Below are positions 42,267 through 51,125 of a stretch of 64,000 bases of DNA, one piece after another. Made by a program: the position numbers and the translations under genes. The first letter of the stretch is position 1. The number at the start of each line of letters is the position of its first letter. This DNA comes from Ureibacillus galli (lineage in GTDB: Bacteria; Bacillota; Bacilli; Bacillales_A; Planococcaceae): the NCBI RefSeq assembly GCF_014836845.1, contig NZ_JACSQA010000001.1, positions 1 through 64,000 on the forward strand. Direction: 5' to 3'. The notes beneath the pieces are model-generated. The model had not been told where the DNA came from. It made no database searches and was given only the letters and a program-made list of their open reading frames with translations.

Positions 42267-43661
42267 ATGTTAAAAATTAAAAGTATAGATTTTATTAAAA
42301 CTGTTTATGATGAATCTCTTTCGCATAATATTTTTTCTATAGCAAATATACATTTTTCCAACTATCCACCGATTAACGGAGCCCTTCTATATTGGAAAAA
42401 GAATTTGTCCCGTTCGGAATTTACTCCTGAAGGTGATTATAAATTTTTCTATGATATGGCCAATATAACTTATTACGCCTCTGTTAAGTTTCCGAAAAAC
42501 ATTAAATTAACGAGGGATCAAAAACAGGAATTGGCTTATATTTTATTAGACGAGCGCGGTTCAATCGGAACATATAGTTTAAAAACGCATCCAAGTCGAA
42601 GAAAAAAATTTAATCCGAAGTTATCTTTGGCAAAGCTCGATTTTCCTAAAAATTTTGATATCAAATCAATTCCTTCGTATGTTGGTCCAATTATCGATGA
42701 GATTGATATGACTCATATTCTGGACAATAACCCGGAAATGTCCAAACAATTTATCCATGATTATTGTTTTTGGAGATATAACCTAATCAAATTACATCCA
42801 ACCGAGTTTGAAGAATACCTTGATTACGTAGACTTTTCCTACATTTGTTATGCTTGTGACCAATTAAATGAACAATATTTAATTGAACATCTTGATCAAG
42901 TGGATGTTTCAACGCTTCAATATAATTATCCAGTATTATCTAGACTATCTGCGTCCTTTAAAAACTACATAGTTGAACAACTAAGACGTCAAAAACTAAA
43001 AATCAACGAACACTTTGAACAAGAAATCGAATTGTTTATTGAAGATGAAACCTATTTTAGTGAATATAGTACCATTCATCTTCTTGATGAAGACGAATTA
43101 ATAGAAGATGAAGAGGAAAAATTGGATTTCCACTTTTTTGAGTATGACCGGGGACAATATAAATGGCCGGGAAGCGAGCATATGGTAAAAGGAATTCCTT
43201 CATTAGCTTGTCAAATTTATGATGATATGGGTTATAAAAAACGATCAAATAAAGAAATGGATAAGTTTTTTAATGCCTATTCCAAAAAACAAATGGATTT
43301 GATGAGTGCCGTTTTTGAACCCCATTGGTTACATCGTTACAGAGATCATCTAAATTGGCGTATTGTTTGCCAATATAATGAATATTTAACGGAAGACTTT
43401 TTAAATGCTCATTTATCTTATATTGATTTTGAGGCACTAGGAAACAACTTATGGTGTGAATTATCTGAAGCATTTATCGAAAAACATATTCATCACTTTA
43501 ATCATAATCAGCCCGTTCCAATTATTATTCGACACCTAACTGAGGAACTATATTTAAATTATAGAGACAAAATAAAAGTAGACTCTGACTTGTTATATCA
43601 ATATTATGGTGCGATCGGCAACGATGAGTATGAACGTCTACAAGAATTGTTAAGTGAATAA
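42267..43661 (+). CDS. Large hypothetical protein with repeats of a short helical motif
   Basis: 464 residues, AACGGAGG upstream. No signal peptide or membrane segment. At least five degenerate helical repeats of about 24 residues are visible, each like D-[FMV]-x8-[LM]-[ST]-x2-F-[IL]-x-x-[HY]: residues about 147-168 (DMTHILDNNPEMSKQFIHDY), 189-211 (DFSYICYACDQLNEQYLIEH), 213-236, 363-386 (NWRIVCQYNEYLTEDFLNAH) and 387-410 (DFEALGNNLWCELSEAFIEK). A strongly acidic stretch (EDEEEKLDFHFFEYD) separates the groups. Similar motifs occur in uncharacterised proteins with repeats of W/D-x-x-x-S-x-x-Q-x-L-S-E-x-F-I. Function unknown. Confidence 0.65.
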   Translation: MLKIKSIDFIKTVYDESLSHNIFSIANIHFSNYPPINGALLYWKKNLSRSEFTPEGDYKFFYDMANITYYASVKFPKNIKLTRDQKQELAYILLDERGSIGTYSLKTHPSRRKKFNPKLSLAKLDFPKNFDIKSIPSYVGPIIDEIDMTHILDNNPEMSKQFIHDYCFWRYNLIKLHPTEFEEYLDYVDFSYICYACDQLNEQYLIEHLDQVDVSTLQYNYPVLSRLSASFKNYIVEQLRRQKLKINEHFEQEIELFIEDETYFSEYSTIHLLDEDELIEDEEEKLDFHFFEYDRGQYKWPGSEHMVKGIPSLACQIYDDMGYKKRSNKEMDKFFNAYSKKQMDLMSAVFEPHWLHRYRDHLNWRIVCQYNEYLTEDFLNAHLSYIDFEALGNNLWCELSEAFIEKHIHHFNHNQPVPIIIRHLTEELYLNYRDKIKVDSDLLYQYYGAIGNDEYERLQELLSE

Positions 43662-43674
43662 ACGATAGTCCACT

Positions 43675-43703
43675 AGAGCGTAGTCATCATTTTTGGCTGC
43701 TCT
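43675..43703 (+). terminator. Terminator of the 464-residue gene
   Basis: AGAGCGTAG and CTGCTCT arms with a mismatch, followed by CTTTTTTTG on the plus strand, 14 bases after the stop. Confidence 0.65.
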
Positions 43704-43831
43704 CTTTTTTTGAATTCATAAGCAAATAAAAAACAACCCCACTTGTCTCGATAACAAGTAAGATTGTTTATGGATATGGATCAATTAAATGATTGTTCAA
43801 GTATAATACCTCGTTTAATATTTCATAGTAT

Positions 43832-44026
43832 TTAATGGGCATTTGAAGCACTATTTTTTCTAAAACTCCTTAAAGCACTCCCTTTCATTTTTTTTGCTTG
43901 TTCATTGAAAGCATCTAGTTGTTCTTGGGAAAGTTGAAGAACATAATAATAAAAATTAATCGGCTCTAGACCAAAATCCATACATTTAGCAACATAGTAA
44001 TCATAACCTTCACGATAAATGGACAT
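43832..44026 (-). CDS. Small hypothetical protein, 64 residues
   Basis: ATG 44026 has AGGGGAG about ten bases upstream (the frame is open from 44107 without support). MSIYREGYDYYVAKCMDFGL, then NFYYYVLQLSQEQLDAFNEQ, ending KGSALRSFRKNSASNAH. Aromatic-rich N-terminal half and a basic C-tail. No family recognised. Confidence 0.55.
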   Translation of the reverse strand: MSIYREGYDYYVAKCMDFGLEPINFYYYVLQLSQEQLDAFNEQAKKMKGSALRSFRKNSASNAH

Positions 44027-44127
44027 TAAACTGAAACTCCCCTCATCTGTTCTATAACAGATATTTATTGTTTGATTTAATATATAACAGTATGACAGTC
44101 TTGTCAATACGTTTTCTCCAATAAAAA

Positions 44128-44150
44128 AACTCGCACAATATAGGCGAGTT
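44128..44150 (-). terminator. Terminator of the yqeY-like gene
   Basis: AACTCGC/GCGAGTT stem, then TTTTTTTATTGG on the minus strand, eleven bases after the stop at 44162. Confidence 0.85.
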
Positions 44151-44161
44151 CAAAACAAATT

Positions 44162-44590
44162 TTATGATATTAAATTTTTCACTACTTTCGAAATCGTAGC
44201 TCCATCAGCTTTACCAGCAAGTAAAGGTTTAGCAATCTTCATTGCTTCCCCCATATTTAAACCTGTTTTGACTCCTGCTTCAGTTAGTACAGCTGTAATT
44301 TCTTCTTCAGATAATTGTTTCGGTAAGAAACTTTTTAACAATGCTAATTTTACTTCTTCTTTTTCAATTAAGTCTTCACGGTTAGCTTGTTTTGCCCCAT
44401 CTAACGATTGGTTCGTTTGTTTAATTTCACGATTGACTACTGCAATTTCCTCTTCAGTTGTTAATGCTGAACCTTTTTCTTTTTCAGCATTATCTAATGC
44501 CGATTTTAAAAGCGTTAAGACACCTTTTGCGATGACATTCTTTTCTTTCATCGCCACTTTTAATTGTTCAAACACAGTATCTTTCAACAT
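44162..44590 (-). CDS. yqeY: YqeY-like protein (GatB/YqeY domain)
   Basis: 142 residues, the size of YqeY. LKSALDNAEKEKG is the GatB-tail signature, followed by EEVKLALLKSFLPKQLSEEE and LNMGEAMKIAKPLLAGKADG, which form the C-terminal domain. The related GatB tail binds tRNA in the Asp/Glu-tRNA amidotransferase; the stand-alone protein's job is unproven. AGAGGAAG precedes the ATG. In B. subtilis yqeY follows rpsU; here it stands alone, so this may be a paralogue. Confidence 0.85.
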   Translation of the reverse strand: MLKDTVFEQLKVAMKEKNVIAKGVLTLLKSALDNAEKEKGSALTTEEEIAVVNREIKQTNQSLDGAKQANREDLIEKEEVKLALLKSFLPKQLSEEEITAVLTEAGVKTGLNMGEAMKIAKPLLAGKADGATISKVVKNLIS

Positions 44591-44923
44591 GTAGATCTTC
44601 CTCTCGATATATACTTTTCCATTGTTTAAAATGGTTGAATACTATTACTATACACTGATTTCCCTTTTAATACCAAGACTAAGGAAGGTCGGCTTCAATT
44701 TTTGAAAATAGCGATTAAAACCTTGTCATCTTTACTTAATAAAGAAAAAAGCTAATTTCAGTTATATGATTTAATTCTACTTAAAATCGTTTTCATTCTA
44801 TTATACGTTATGATTTTACATCTGCGTCTTATATTCAGAAAATTTAGTATTGAAATAATCTTTCTAACTTATATAATAATCTTACATTAAAAGAGTGACA
44901 CCTAGAGAGGATATGAAATAAGT

Positions 44924-45952
44924 ATGAAAGATTTTTTTAATAAGCTATTAACTGGAATGAGTTTAGGAATTGTTGTTTGTTTAATCCCCAACGCCCTTGT
45001 TGGTGAAATATTAAAACTTTTCATTCCCTATGCACCCTTTTTAGAAACGGTATTAAATGTTTCTGTCATCGTCATGAGCTTATTGCCAGTTGTCATTGGA
45101 GTGATGATTGGTATACAGTTCAAATTAACACCGATTCAAACATGTTCTGTTGGTTTAGCAGCATTTATCGGAAGTGGTGTTACGACGGTAGCAACAGATG
45201 GAACGTTAACAATAGCAGGAATTGGAACTGTTATTAATATCGGTTTAACTGCTGCTTTAGCTGTTTTATTTGTTCAATGGTTAGGAACGAGATTAAAAGA
45301 CTGGACATTACTAGCAATGCCAGCACTAACGATTTTTCTTCCCGGAATTATTGGATTATCAATCTTACCTTATGTAAAAAACAGTTCTCTATTAATCGGT
45401 GAAGGAATTATGTATGTCACAAGCCTTCAACCAATTGTAATGGGAGCTATCATTGCCATGATATTCTCTGTGTTAATTTTATCACCCATTTCAACAATCG
45501 GAGTTGCTACAGTTATTATGCTTTCTGGTATTGGTGCTGGCGCAGCGAACCTTGGTGTATGTGCATCAGGTGTCGGAATGTGTATCGCAAGTTACCGTGC
45601 CAACAATTTTGGTACAGCCATTGCTCATATTGCTTCTGCTAAAATTCAAATGAGAAACTTCTTTATGAAACCGAAAATCGCCTTTCCAATGATTTTAACT
45701 GCAGGCATATTAGGAGGACTCGGCGGACTATTTGAAGTAATCGGTACTCCATACAGTGCAGGTTTTGGACTAGCCGGATTTGTTGGACCTTTAAAATATT
45801 TAAGTTTAGTAGGTTGGAATACTGAAAGCATCTTCATTTCCATTACGTTATTTATTGCATTACCAATCGTGTTAAACTTAGTATTCTTAAAACTATTTGA
45901 ATCAAAATTAAAATGGTTAAAGTATGAAGATTATAAAGTTACATACGAATAA
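44924..45952 (+). CDS. Orphan PTS IIC-like membrane permease (PTS_EIIC_2 type)
   Basis: 342 residues with about nine hydrophobic segments. It resembles the PTS_EIIC_2 group, related to the fructose/galactitol-type membrane domain, with GVMIGIQFKLTPIQTCSVGL and GVGMCIASYRANNFGTAIAH. No IIA or IIB domain or gene is present next to it, so it is an orphan permease and may work without phosphotransfer or with partners elsewhere. AGAGAGGA lies 13 bases before the ATG, an unusually long spacing. A perfect terminator follows. Confidence 0.75.
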   Translation: MKDFFNKLLTGMSLGIVVCLIPNALVGEILKLFIPYAPFLETVLNVSVIVMSLLPVVIGVMIGIQFKLTPIQTCSVGLAAFIGSGVTTVATDGTLTIAGIGTVINIGLTAALAVLFVQWLGTRLKDWTLLAMPALTIFLPGIIGLSILPYVKNSSLLIGEGIMYVTSLQPIVMGAIIAMIFSVLILSPISTIGVATVIMLSGIGAGAANLGVCASGVGMCIASYRANNFGTAIAHIASAKIQMRNFFMKPKIAFPMILTAGILGGLGGLFEVIGTPYSAGFGLAGFVGPLKYLSLVGWNTESIFISITLFIALPIVLNLVFLKLFESKLKWLKYEDYKVTYE

Positions 45953-45957
45953 GTATA

Positions 45958-45986
45958 AACACCATTTCTTATGAAGAAATGGTGTT
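45958..45986. terminator. Terminator of the PTS IIC-like gene
   Basis: AACACCATTTCTT and AAGAAATGGTGTT form a perfect 13-bp stem with a three-base loop, then TTTC. The A-rich left flank is short, so it serves mainly the plus strand, although it also lies just after the patatin stop on the minus strand. Confidence 0.88.
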
Positions 45987-45991
45987 TTTCT

Positions 45992-46855
45992 TTATTGTGC
46001 TTTCATAAAAGATTTTAATTTTTCCATTTGACTATTTGCTAAGTTATAGCCCATTTCATAACTTTGTCGCATTACCTTCACATCTTTCTCCATACTTTTC
46101 ATCGGATATTCTGGTCTGAAAATAAAAGCTTTTCCCTCTTCTTCTAATCTTTCACATAATGCAAGGGTCTCATTGTATTTATCAATTCGCACTTGCATAA
46201 GTTCTACAAGTTTCGGATATTTCTTTTTTAATAGTTTCATAGCCCATTTACTTTGAGAGTCCAATTTTTTACGATATCCCTTTGGTCGTGTTAATACGAG
46301 AACATGGTTTTCAAACCCATCATCTATTGCTTTTTGAATCGGTATTGGATCTGCTAATCCACCATCAAAATATGGAATATCATTTATTTTAATTTCGGGA
46401 AACAAAATAGGGATTGCACACGTAGCTCTTAACATCATACATTTCCGATCCATTTCCAATGCATTCATATATTCTATTTCACCTGTCATTGCGTTTGTTA
46501 CCCCAAACAATAAAGTGCCATCATATTTTTGATATGTATCCCAATCAAATGGATCTAATTGATTGGGAATTAAATCATAGGCATAATCCAACCCAAATAT
46601 GCTTTTCTCTTTATAGAAGTTTCGAAAACCCATATATCGTTTATCATGACGGAAATTAATGAGCACTCGCAATGTACGCTCTTTTTGTTTAGAAATATAG
46701 GAACAAGCATTCATTGCACCAGCTGAAATACCAATAATGTATGGCATCATTATCTGTTGATCTAAAAAAGCATCTAAAATGCCGGCTGTATAAACCGTAC
46801 GAAAAGTTCCTCCTTCTAATATTAAACTAGTATTTTTGTCATTTAATCCGTCCAT
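45992..46855 (-). CDS. Patatin-like phospholipase
   Basis: 287 residues. Oxyanion-hole ILEGGTFRTVYTAG near residue 13, nucleophile motif GISAGA at 42-47 (Ser44) and catalytic Asp in FDGGLADP (Asp164) form the patatin dyad. GIGG-type lead is EGGTFR here, as in the bacterial YjjU-like branch. A cytoplasmic acyl-ester hydrolase is expected, lipid substrate unknown. GAGGG lies five bases before the ATG. The recombinase-like gene ends 22 bases upstream and may be co-transcribed. Confidence 0.85.
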   Translation of the reverse strand: MDGLNDKNTSLILEGGTFRTVYTAGILDAFLDQQIMMPYIIGISAGAMNACSYISKQKERTLRVLINFRHDKRYMGFRNFYKEKSIFGLDYAYDLIPNQLDPFDWDTYQKYDGTLLFGVTNAMTGEIEYMNALEMDRKCMMLRATCAIPILFPEIKINDIPYFDGGLADPIPIQKAIDDGFENHVLVLTRPKGYRKKLDSQSKWAMKLLKKKYPKLVELMQVRIDKYNETLALCERLEEEGKAFIFRPEYPMKSMEKDVKVMRQSYEMGYNLANSQMEKLKSFMKAQ

Positions 46856-46877
46856 TATAACCCTCTTATCTTGTCAT

Positions 46878-47744
46878 TTAGTTTAATCGTTTAATTCGGT
46901 CTACGAGAACACTTTTTCTTGCATAACCGAATCGTTCATAAATCTGTTTTAATTGCACGTTATATACTTGTTGTACATGATGATGAATCGAAGTATAGCG
47001 CAATTTCGTAGCCGTCACTGTAAACCCTAATCCTGTTGAAATTGCTTGGAAGATTCGTTCAATTGTTTTTACAGTTATTGGTTCATATTGTTTATTTCCA
47101 AGTCCTAACCAAATGTAGTCGGTGTTCTCACATCGTGGAAAAAATTGATGAGTTTCCTCTTTTAATAAGGCTAACCAAGCAATCTGACTATCTGATAATG
47201 CAATTTTTCTATTTTTCCTTTGATCGATAATTGTAATATCTTTTTCATGAATATGACTCCACTTCATTGCAACGACTTCAGATGGTTTTAAACCAAATTC
47301 AACAATGAGATTAACAATACAAAAATTTCGTAATGCAAGCCATTTGTATTCTGGATCTCCACTAAGTTGATAGATCTGTAGCCAATAATTTAAAACTTCT
47401 TCTACTTGTTTAGATGTCAATGTATCAAATTTAGTTAATTGACGATGTACAGGTTGTAATAATTCAACAGGAAATGGATCAATTATATTTCGATCTTTCA
47501 AATAATATAAAAAGTGTTTTAAAGATGATAGTTTTCGATTGATGCTTGCAGGTGACTTATATGTATTTACTAAATATTCTTTATAGCTTGGAAGGCAACT
47601 GTTTATTTCGTTATTTAATGGAATATGATTTTCTTGCAAAAACTTGATAAATTGTTCCGTATCAATACAATATTGCTTAATCGTATGAGGAGATTTTTTT
47701 AATGATTCTAAATAAGTTTTATAATAAGCGACTTGTTGCTTCAT
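46878..47744 (-). CDS. Tyrosine-recombinase-fold protein lacking the catalytic residues
   Basis: 288 residues, the size of XerC/XerD. N-terminal SAM-like core-binding domain (residues 1-85: YKTYLESLKKSPHTIKQYCI, SPASINRKLSSLKHFLYYL) and C-terminal catalytic-like fold. The active site is lost: the first Arg position is Lys153 (FGLKPSE), the HxLR position reads TKLR (residues 246-249, only Arg249 remains), the second His position is Tyr274, and the Tyr position is Arg283. So it cannot cut DNA by the normal mechanism. AAGGAGGGG precedes the ATG. Possibly a DNA-binding or structural derivative; it probably shares a transcript with the patatin gene. Confidence 0.75.
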   Translation of the reverse strand: MKQQVAYYKTYLESLKKSPHTIKQYCIDTEQFIKFLQENHIPLNNEINSCLPSYKEYLVNTYKSPASINRKLSSLKHFLYYLKDRNIIDPFPVELLQPVHRQLTKFDTLTSKQVEEVLNYWLQIYQLSGDPEYKWLALRNFCIVNLIVEFGLKPSEVVAMKWSHIHEKDITIIDQRKNRKIALSDSQIAWLALLKEETHQFFPRCENTDYIWLGLGNKQYEPITVKTIERIFQAISTGLGFTVTATKLRYTSIHHHVQQVYNVQLKQIYERFGYARKSVLVDRIKRLN

Positions 47745-48033
47745 AATTCCCCTCCTTATTTACTATGCGTAAAAAAACTTGATATTTTAGTTGTTCTTGG
47801 AGCGTGAATAGTATAGTTTAAATTATAAAAGTAGTGTCGGATAATATGCAAATGAAGAACACATAAAACAAAAACAATTATAGCAAAATGGATTTCTTTA
47901 TATAGAGAAATAATTTTTTTTACATAATCCTTTCAACATTTAGTTTTTCCCTTTCATTAAATATTCTGAAATTTGTTCGATAAAAAGTGCTTATTGTATA
48001 TAATGGGGGTATCTAAGTAAGGAGGTGTTTCCG

Positions 48034-48825
48034 ATGCAAGTACGAACAACTCGGTTGGAAGAAGAGGAAGCGAAAATTATTTATCAAGAAACGGCTGGAT
48101 TAGCGATTATTACAATCCATCGTCCCCAATTAAAAAATGCATTAACCGCAAATATGTGGCAACAATTAGCGAAAATCGCCTTACAATCCACTGACAATCC
48201 AAAAAATAAAGTTTTATTATTACGTGGTTCAGGCGAAAATTTCACAGCTGGGTCAGATATTAAAGAATTTCACTCCATCTCGTTAGAAGAAGCTGAAGAG
48301 GCGTTTATTTTAATGGAAAAAACGATATCCACTATCGAGCAATTACCTCTACCTGTCATCGGTGTCATTAACGGACCTGCGATGGGGGCTGGTTTAGAAT
48401 TAGCATTAGCCTGCGATATACGAATTGGTTCAGATAAATCCAGATTAGGTATACCCGTTGGTAAATTGGGGATTACGATCAATAATAAATTTGCGAAACG
48501 TCTTGTTGATTTAGTAGGGCCATCAGCAACGAAGGATTTTGTTTTTACTGGACGTATGTACAAAGCGGAGGAAGCTTTTAATGCAGGTTTACTGAACTAT
48601 TTAGTTCCGGAAAAGGATTTAAATAGATTTGCTATTCGTATGGGGAAATTAGTAGCTGGTATGTCACCCGCGTCCATCCTTGCCATTAAACGTTCTGTAC
48701 AAGAGTGTGTTGATTCAATCCCAGTTTTATGGAATACATCCTCTACATTTGTGGATCCTAACGATTTTCCTGAAGGTGTCCGCGCATTTGTCGAAAAAAG
48801 GCAACCACGCTTTTCCCGTCATTAA
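48034..48825 (+). CDS. Enoyl-CoA hydratase/isomerase family protein
   Basis: 263 residues of the crotonase fold. CoA-binding and oxyanion block NFTAGSDIKEF (residues 69-79) and INGPAMGAGLELALACDIRI (112-131) are present, keeping the first catalytic Glu (Glu122). The second Glu of true hydratases, in PEI, is replaced: the text reads LGIPVGKLG (Val142). An isomerase, thioesterase-like or hydrolase member is therefore more likely than a classical hydratase. ATG 48034 follows AAGGAGGTG by six bases; the GTG at 48025 is rejected. Monocistronic. Confidence 0.8.
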   Translation: MQVRTTRLEEEEAKIIYQETAGLAIITIHRPQLKNALTANMWQQLAKIALQSTDNPKNKVLLLRGSGENFTAGSDIKEFHSISLEEAEEAFILMEKTISTIEQLPLPVIGVINGPAMGAGLELALACDIRIGSDKSRLGIPVGKLGITINNKFAKRLVDLVGPSATKDFVFTGRMYKAEEAFNAGLLNYLVPEKDLNRFAIRMGKLVAGMSPASILAIKRSVQECVDSIPVLWNTSSTFVDPNDFPEGVRAFVEKRQPRFSRH

Positions 48826-48833
48826 ATGAAAAT

Positions 48834-48861
48834 GGGCTATTTCAATTCAATGAAATAGCCC
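48834..48861. terminator. Terminator hairpin between convergent genes
   Basis: GGGCTATTTCA/TGAAATAGCCC perfect stem, six-base loop. The hydratase gene ends upstream and the P-loop gene (minus) ends just downstream. T runs are modest on both sides. Confidence 0.7.
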
Positions 48862-48867
48862 CTTACT

Positions 48868-49668
48868 CTACTTAAATCCTTTTATAAAAATTTGAATATG
48901 TGATGGTTCAAATTCAAAATGGTTATTAAACTGCTCTGAAATGTTACGCTGTAAATTCACCATTTCTTCCACTACTTTATAGTTAATAGGTGGTAAAATA
49001 TAAATAGAGAGATAAATAATCGGGTTTTTTTTCATTACAAATTGAACTGAGTTCACTTTTGTTACCATTTTATTTTGGCGAGCAATATGTTGTATCAAAT
49101 CCGAGTAAACATTTCGGGAAATGACGACTACTTGTCGATGAAAATCCGGTTGAACGATTGTCGTTTCCCCCAATTTCACTTTATTTTTCGAAACAATGTC
49201 AAACCCTTTTTGAACTAGCCGTTTAAAAAAATTTTGTCCTACTTGTCTATATGGTATAGGCATCACATGTTTCCCCTGAGTTACCCTAACAAATTTAGCC
49301 ATTTGAATTTCCCTTTTTGATCGGATGTCTTCTATATGATGAAATGTTTTAATTGGAGGTAACTGAAGGCGCTCTGCAATCTTTTTCGTCATTTTCTCTG
49401 AAGTACCTATAATCAGAATTGATTGTACATGATATTGACGAATTGCATTTACGACTTCCCTTTTATGTTCTTCGTCTTGAAAAATAGCTCGTCGAACAGC
49501 CGTTACTGTATTTTTTTCGAATTTCGCTGAAGTACCTGCCTTCCTCTCACCATTTATAATGAGGAGACCATCATCGATGATAGCTTCTATTTGATGTTCA
49601 TAAGCAAATTGAAGGGCACTTGTACTTTTTCCTGTGCCACTTGGACCACTTAATGAATGTACGATCAT
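48868..49668 (-). CDS. P-loop NTPase fused to an Asp23/Gls24-like domain
   Basis: 266 residues. N-terminal Walker A GPSGTGKST (residues 8-16). The C-terminal 85 residues or so resemble the Asp23/Gls24 family: VVVISRNVYSDLIQHIARQN, then VNSVQFVMKKNPIIYLSIYI and IQIFIKGF. Asp23-type proteins sit at the cell envelope in Gram-positive bacteria and form complexes. I infer an ATP-dependent partner for such a complex. GGAGGGAG lies upstream of the ATG. Related P-loop genes exist in Bacillales, but the architecture is uncharacterised as far as I know. Confidence 0.6.
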   Translation of the reverse strand: MIVHSLSGPSGTGKSTSALQFAYEHQIEAIIDDGLLIINGERKAGTSAKFEKNTVTAVRRAIFQDEEHKREVVNAIRQYHVQSILIIGTSEKMTKKIAERLQLPPIKTFHHIEDIRSKREIQMAKFVRVTQGKHVMPIPYRQVGQNFFKRLVQKGFDIVSKNKVKLGETTIVQPDFHRQVVVISRNVYSDLIQHIARQNKMVTKVNSVQFVMKKNPIIYLSIYILPPINYKVVEEMVNLQRNISEQFNNHFEFEPSHIQIFIKGFK

Positions 49669-49877
49669 TTATCTCCCTCCAGCCTATTTTTACTAGTATA
49701 ATGGATAATCGATTTATTCGCTATTTTCTAAAACAAATGTATTCATTTCCACATTATATCCCTAAAGATTCTCTATAAATTATGTATTTTTTATCTTTTC
49801 TGATTTTGTGACGAAATATCATTGGTCCTATGTTAAAATGTGATTTATATTTGTTTGATTATAAGGAGTGTTACATC

Positions 49878-51041
49878 TTGAATATTATCCCCTCTAAGAA
49901 AATGTCATTATTTGAACCTGCCATTTTCGGTGATTTAAAAAGTTTTGCAAAAAAACAAGAAGCAAAAGGAATGGAATTAATCGACTTAAGTTTAGGAAGC
50001 CCCGACATTCCACCCCATGAAATGTTACGGAATCATATGTCTGAATTAAGTAAACGCTCTTCCTCATACGGATATACATTATCCGGCTCGAAGGAATTTT
50101 TAGAGGCAGTGGCAAATTACTATAAACGTGTCAATAAAGTAGATTTAATTCCCGAAACTGAAATCGTGCAAACAATTGGTTCACAAGAAGGATTAGTCCA
50201 TTTACCTATTGCCTTTTGTGATCCTGATGATTTTGTTTTAACAACAAATCCAGGCTATGTTGCCTATGCAGCCGGTATTAGTTTAGCTGGTGCACAGCCT
50301 TATTACATACCCCTAGATGAAAATAGAGGATTTTTACCAAATTTAAACGCGATTCCTGAAGAAATTGCTAAAAAGGCAAAGTTATTAATATTAAATATGC
50401 CAGGAAATCCTGTTCCGATGTCTCCATCAATTGAATATTTCACGGAAGTAGTCGAATTTGCGAAAAAATATAATATTATCGTTTTACACGACGCTGCTTA
50501 CTCAGAATTTTACTTTACGGGTGAAGCACCGATTAGCTTTTTAGCAACTCCGGGGGCAAAGGAAGTCGGTTTAGAGATTAACTCCTTATCAAAAAGTTTT
50601 AGTTTAGCTGGTGCACGGGTAGCTTATATTGTCGGAAATGCAGAAATGATTTCGATTATCAAACAATTAAAATCTAATTTAGATTTCGGTATATTTGATC
50701 CAATTCAATCGACGGCGGCCGTTGCTTTAAATCATGCAGAGGAAATTACAGCAAACCTAAGATCTACCTTTTCTGAACGTCATACCACTTTAATGAATGG
50801 ATTAAAAGCATTAGGATGGGAAGTAGCTCCATCCAACGGTGGTATGTTTGTTTGGGCTAAATACCCTTATGAAATTGATAGTGTATCCTTTGCTTTTAAA
50901 GCAATCGAACAAACTGGTGTATTGATGGTTCCTGGAACGACATTTGGTTCGGAAGGCGAAGGGTATATGCGTCTTGCATTAGTACAAGAAAAACATTTAT
51001 TAGAAGAAGCCGTTCAACGTTTGAAAACAATCTCATTTTAA
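49878..51041 (+). CDS. PLP-dependent aminotransferase class I/II
   Basis: 387 residues of fold-type I. The catalytic Lys is in NSLSKSFSLAGARVAY. The cofactor-binding NMPGNPVP (Asn-Pro-X-Asn-Pro-like) and HDAAYSEFYF are also present, and YPVxG-type blocks include GYTLSGSKEF. It is close to LL-diaminopimelate aminotransferase-like and AlaA-like enzymes. Start TTG 49878 has AAGGAG nine bases upstream. A terminator follows. Substrate pair unknown; a general alanine/aspartate role is plausible. Confidence 0.82.
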   Translation: MNIIPSKKMSLFEPAIFGDLKSFAKKQEAKGMELIDLSLGSPDIPPHEMLRNHMSELSKRSSSYGYTLSGSKEFLEAVANYYKRVNKVDLIPETEIVQTIGSQEGLVHLPIAFCDPDDFVLTTNPGYVAYAAGISLAGAQPYYIPLDENRGFLPNLNAIPEEIAKKAKLLILNMPGNPVPMSPSIEYFTEVVEFAKKYNIIVLHDAAYSEFYFTGEAPISFLATPGAKEVGLEINSLSKSFSLAGARVAYIVGNAEMISIIKQLKSNLDFGIFDPIQSTAAVALNHAEEITANLRSTFSERHTTLMNGLKALGWEVAPSNGGMFVWAKYPYEIDSVSFAFKAIEQTGVLMVPGTTFGSEGEGYMRLALVQEKHLLEEAVQRLKTISF

Positions 51042-51050
51042 TCCACATAA

Positions 51051-51083
51051 AAAGTCCTAAAAGTATATCACTTTTAGGACTTT
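51051..51083 (+). terminator. Terminator of the aminotransferase gene
   Basis: Perfect AAAGTCCTAAAAGT/ACTTTTAGGACTTT stem with a five-base loop, then CTTTATAAA. Ten bases after the stop. Confidence 0.85.
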
Positions 51084-51094
51084 CTTTATAAAAA

Positions 51095-51117
51095 AATGCC
51101 TCTTAATAAGAGACATT
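51095..51117 (-). terminator. Terminator of the AI-2E transporter gene
   Basis: AATGCCTCTT and AAGAGACATT arms; the adjacent A tract gives TTTTTTT on the minus strand. Nine bases after the stop. Confidence 0.8.
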
Positions 51118-51125
51118 CCTTTCGT

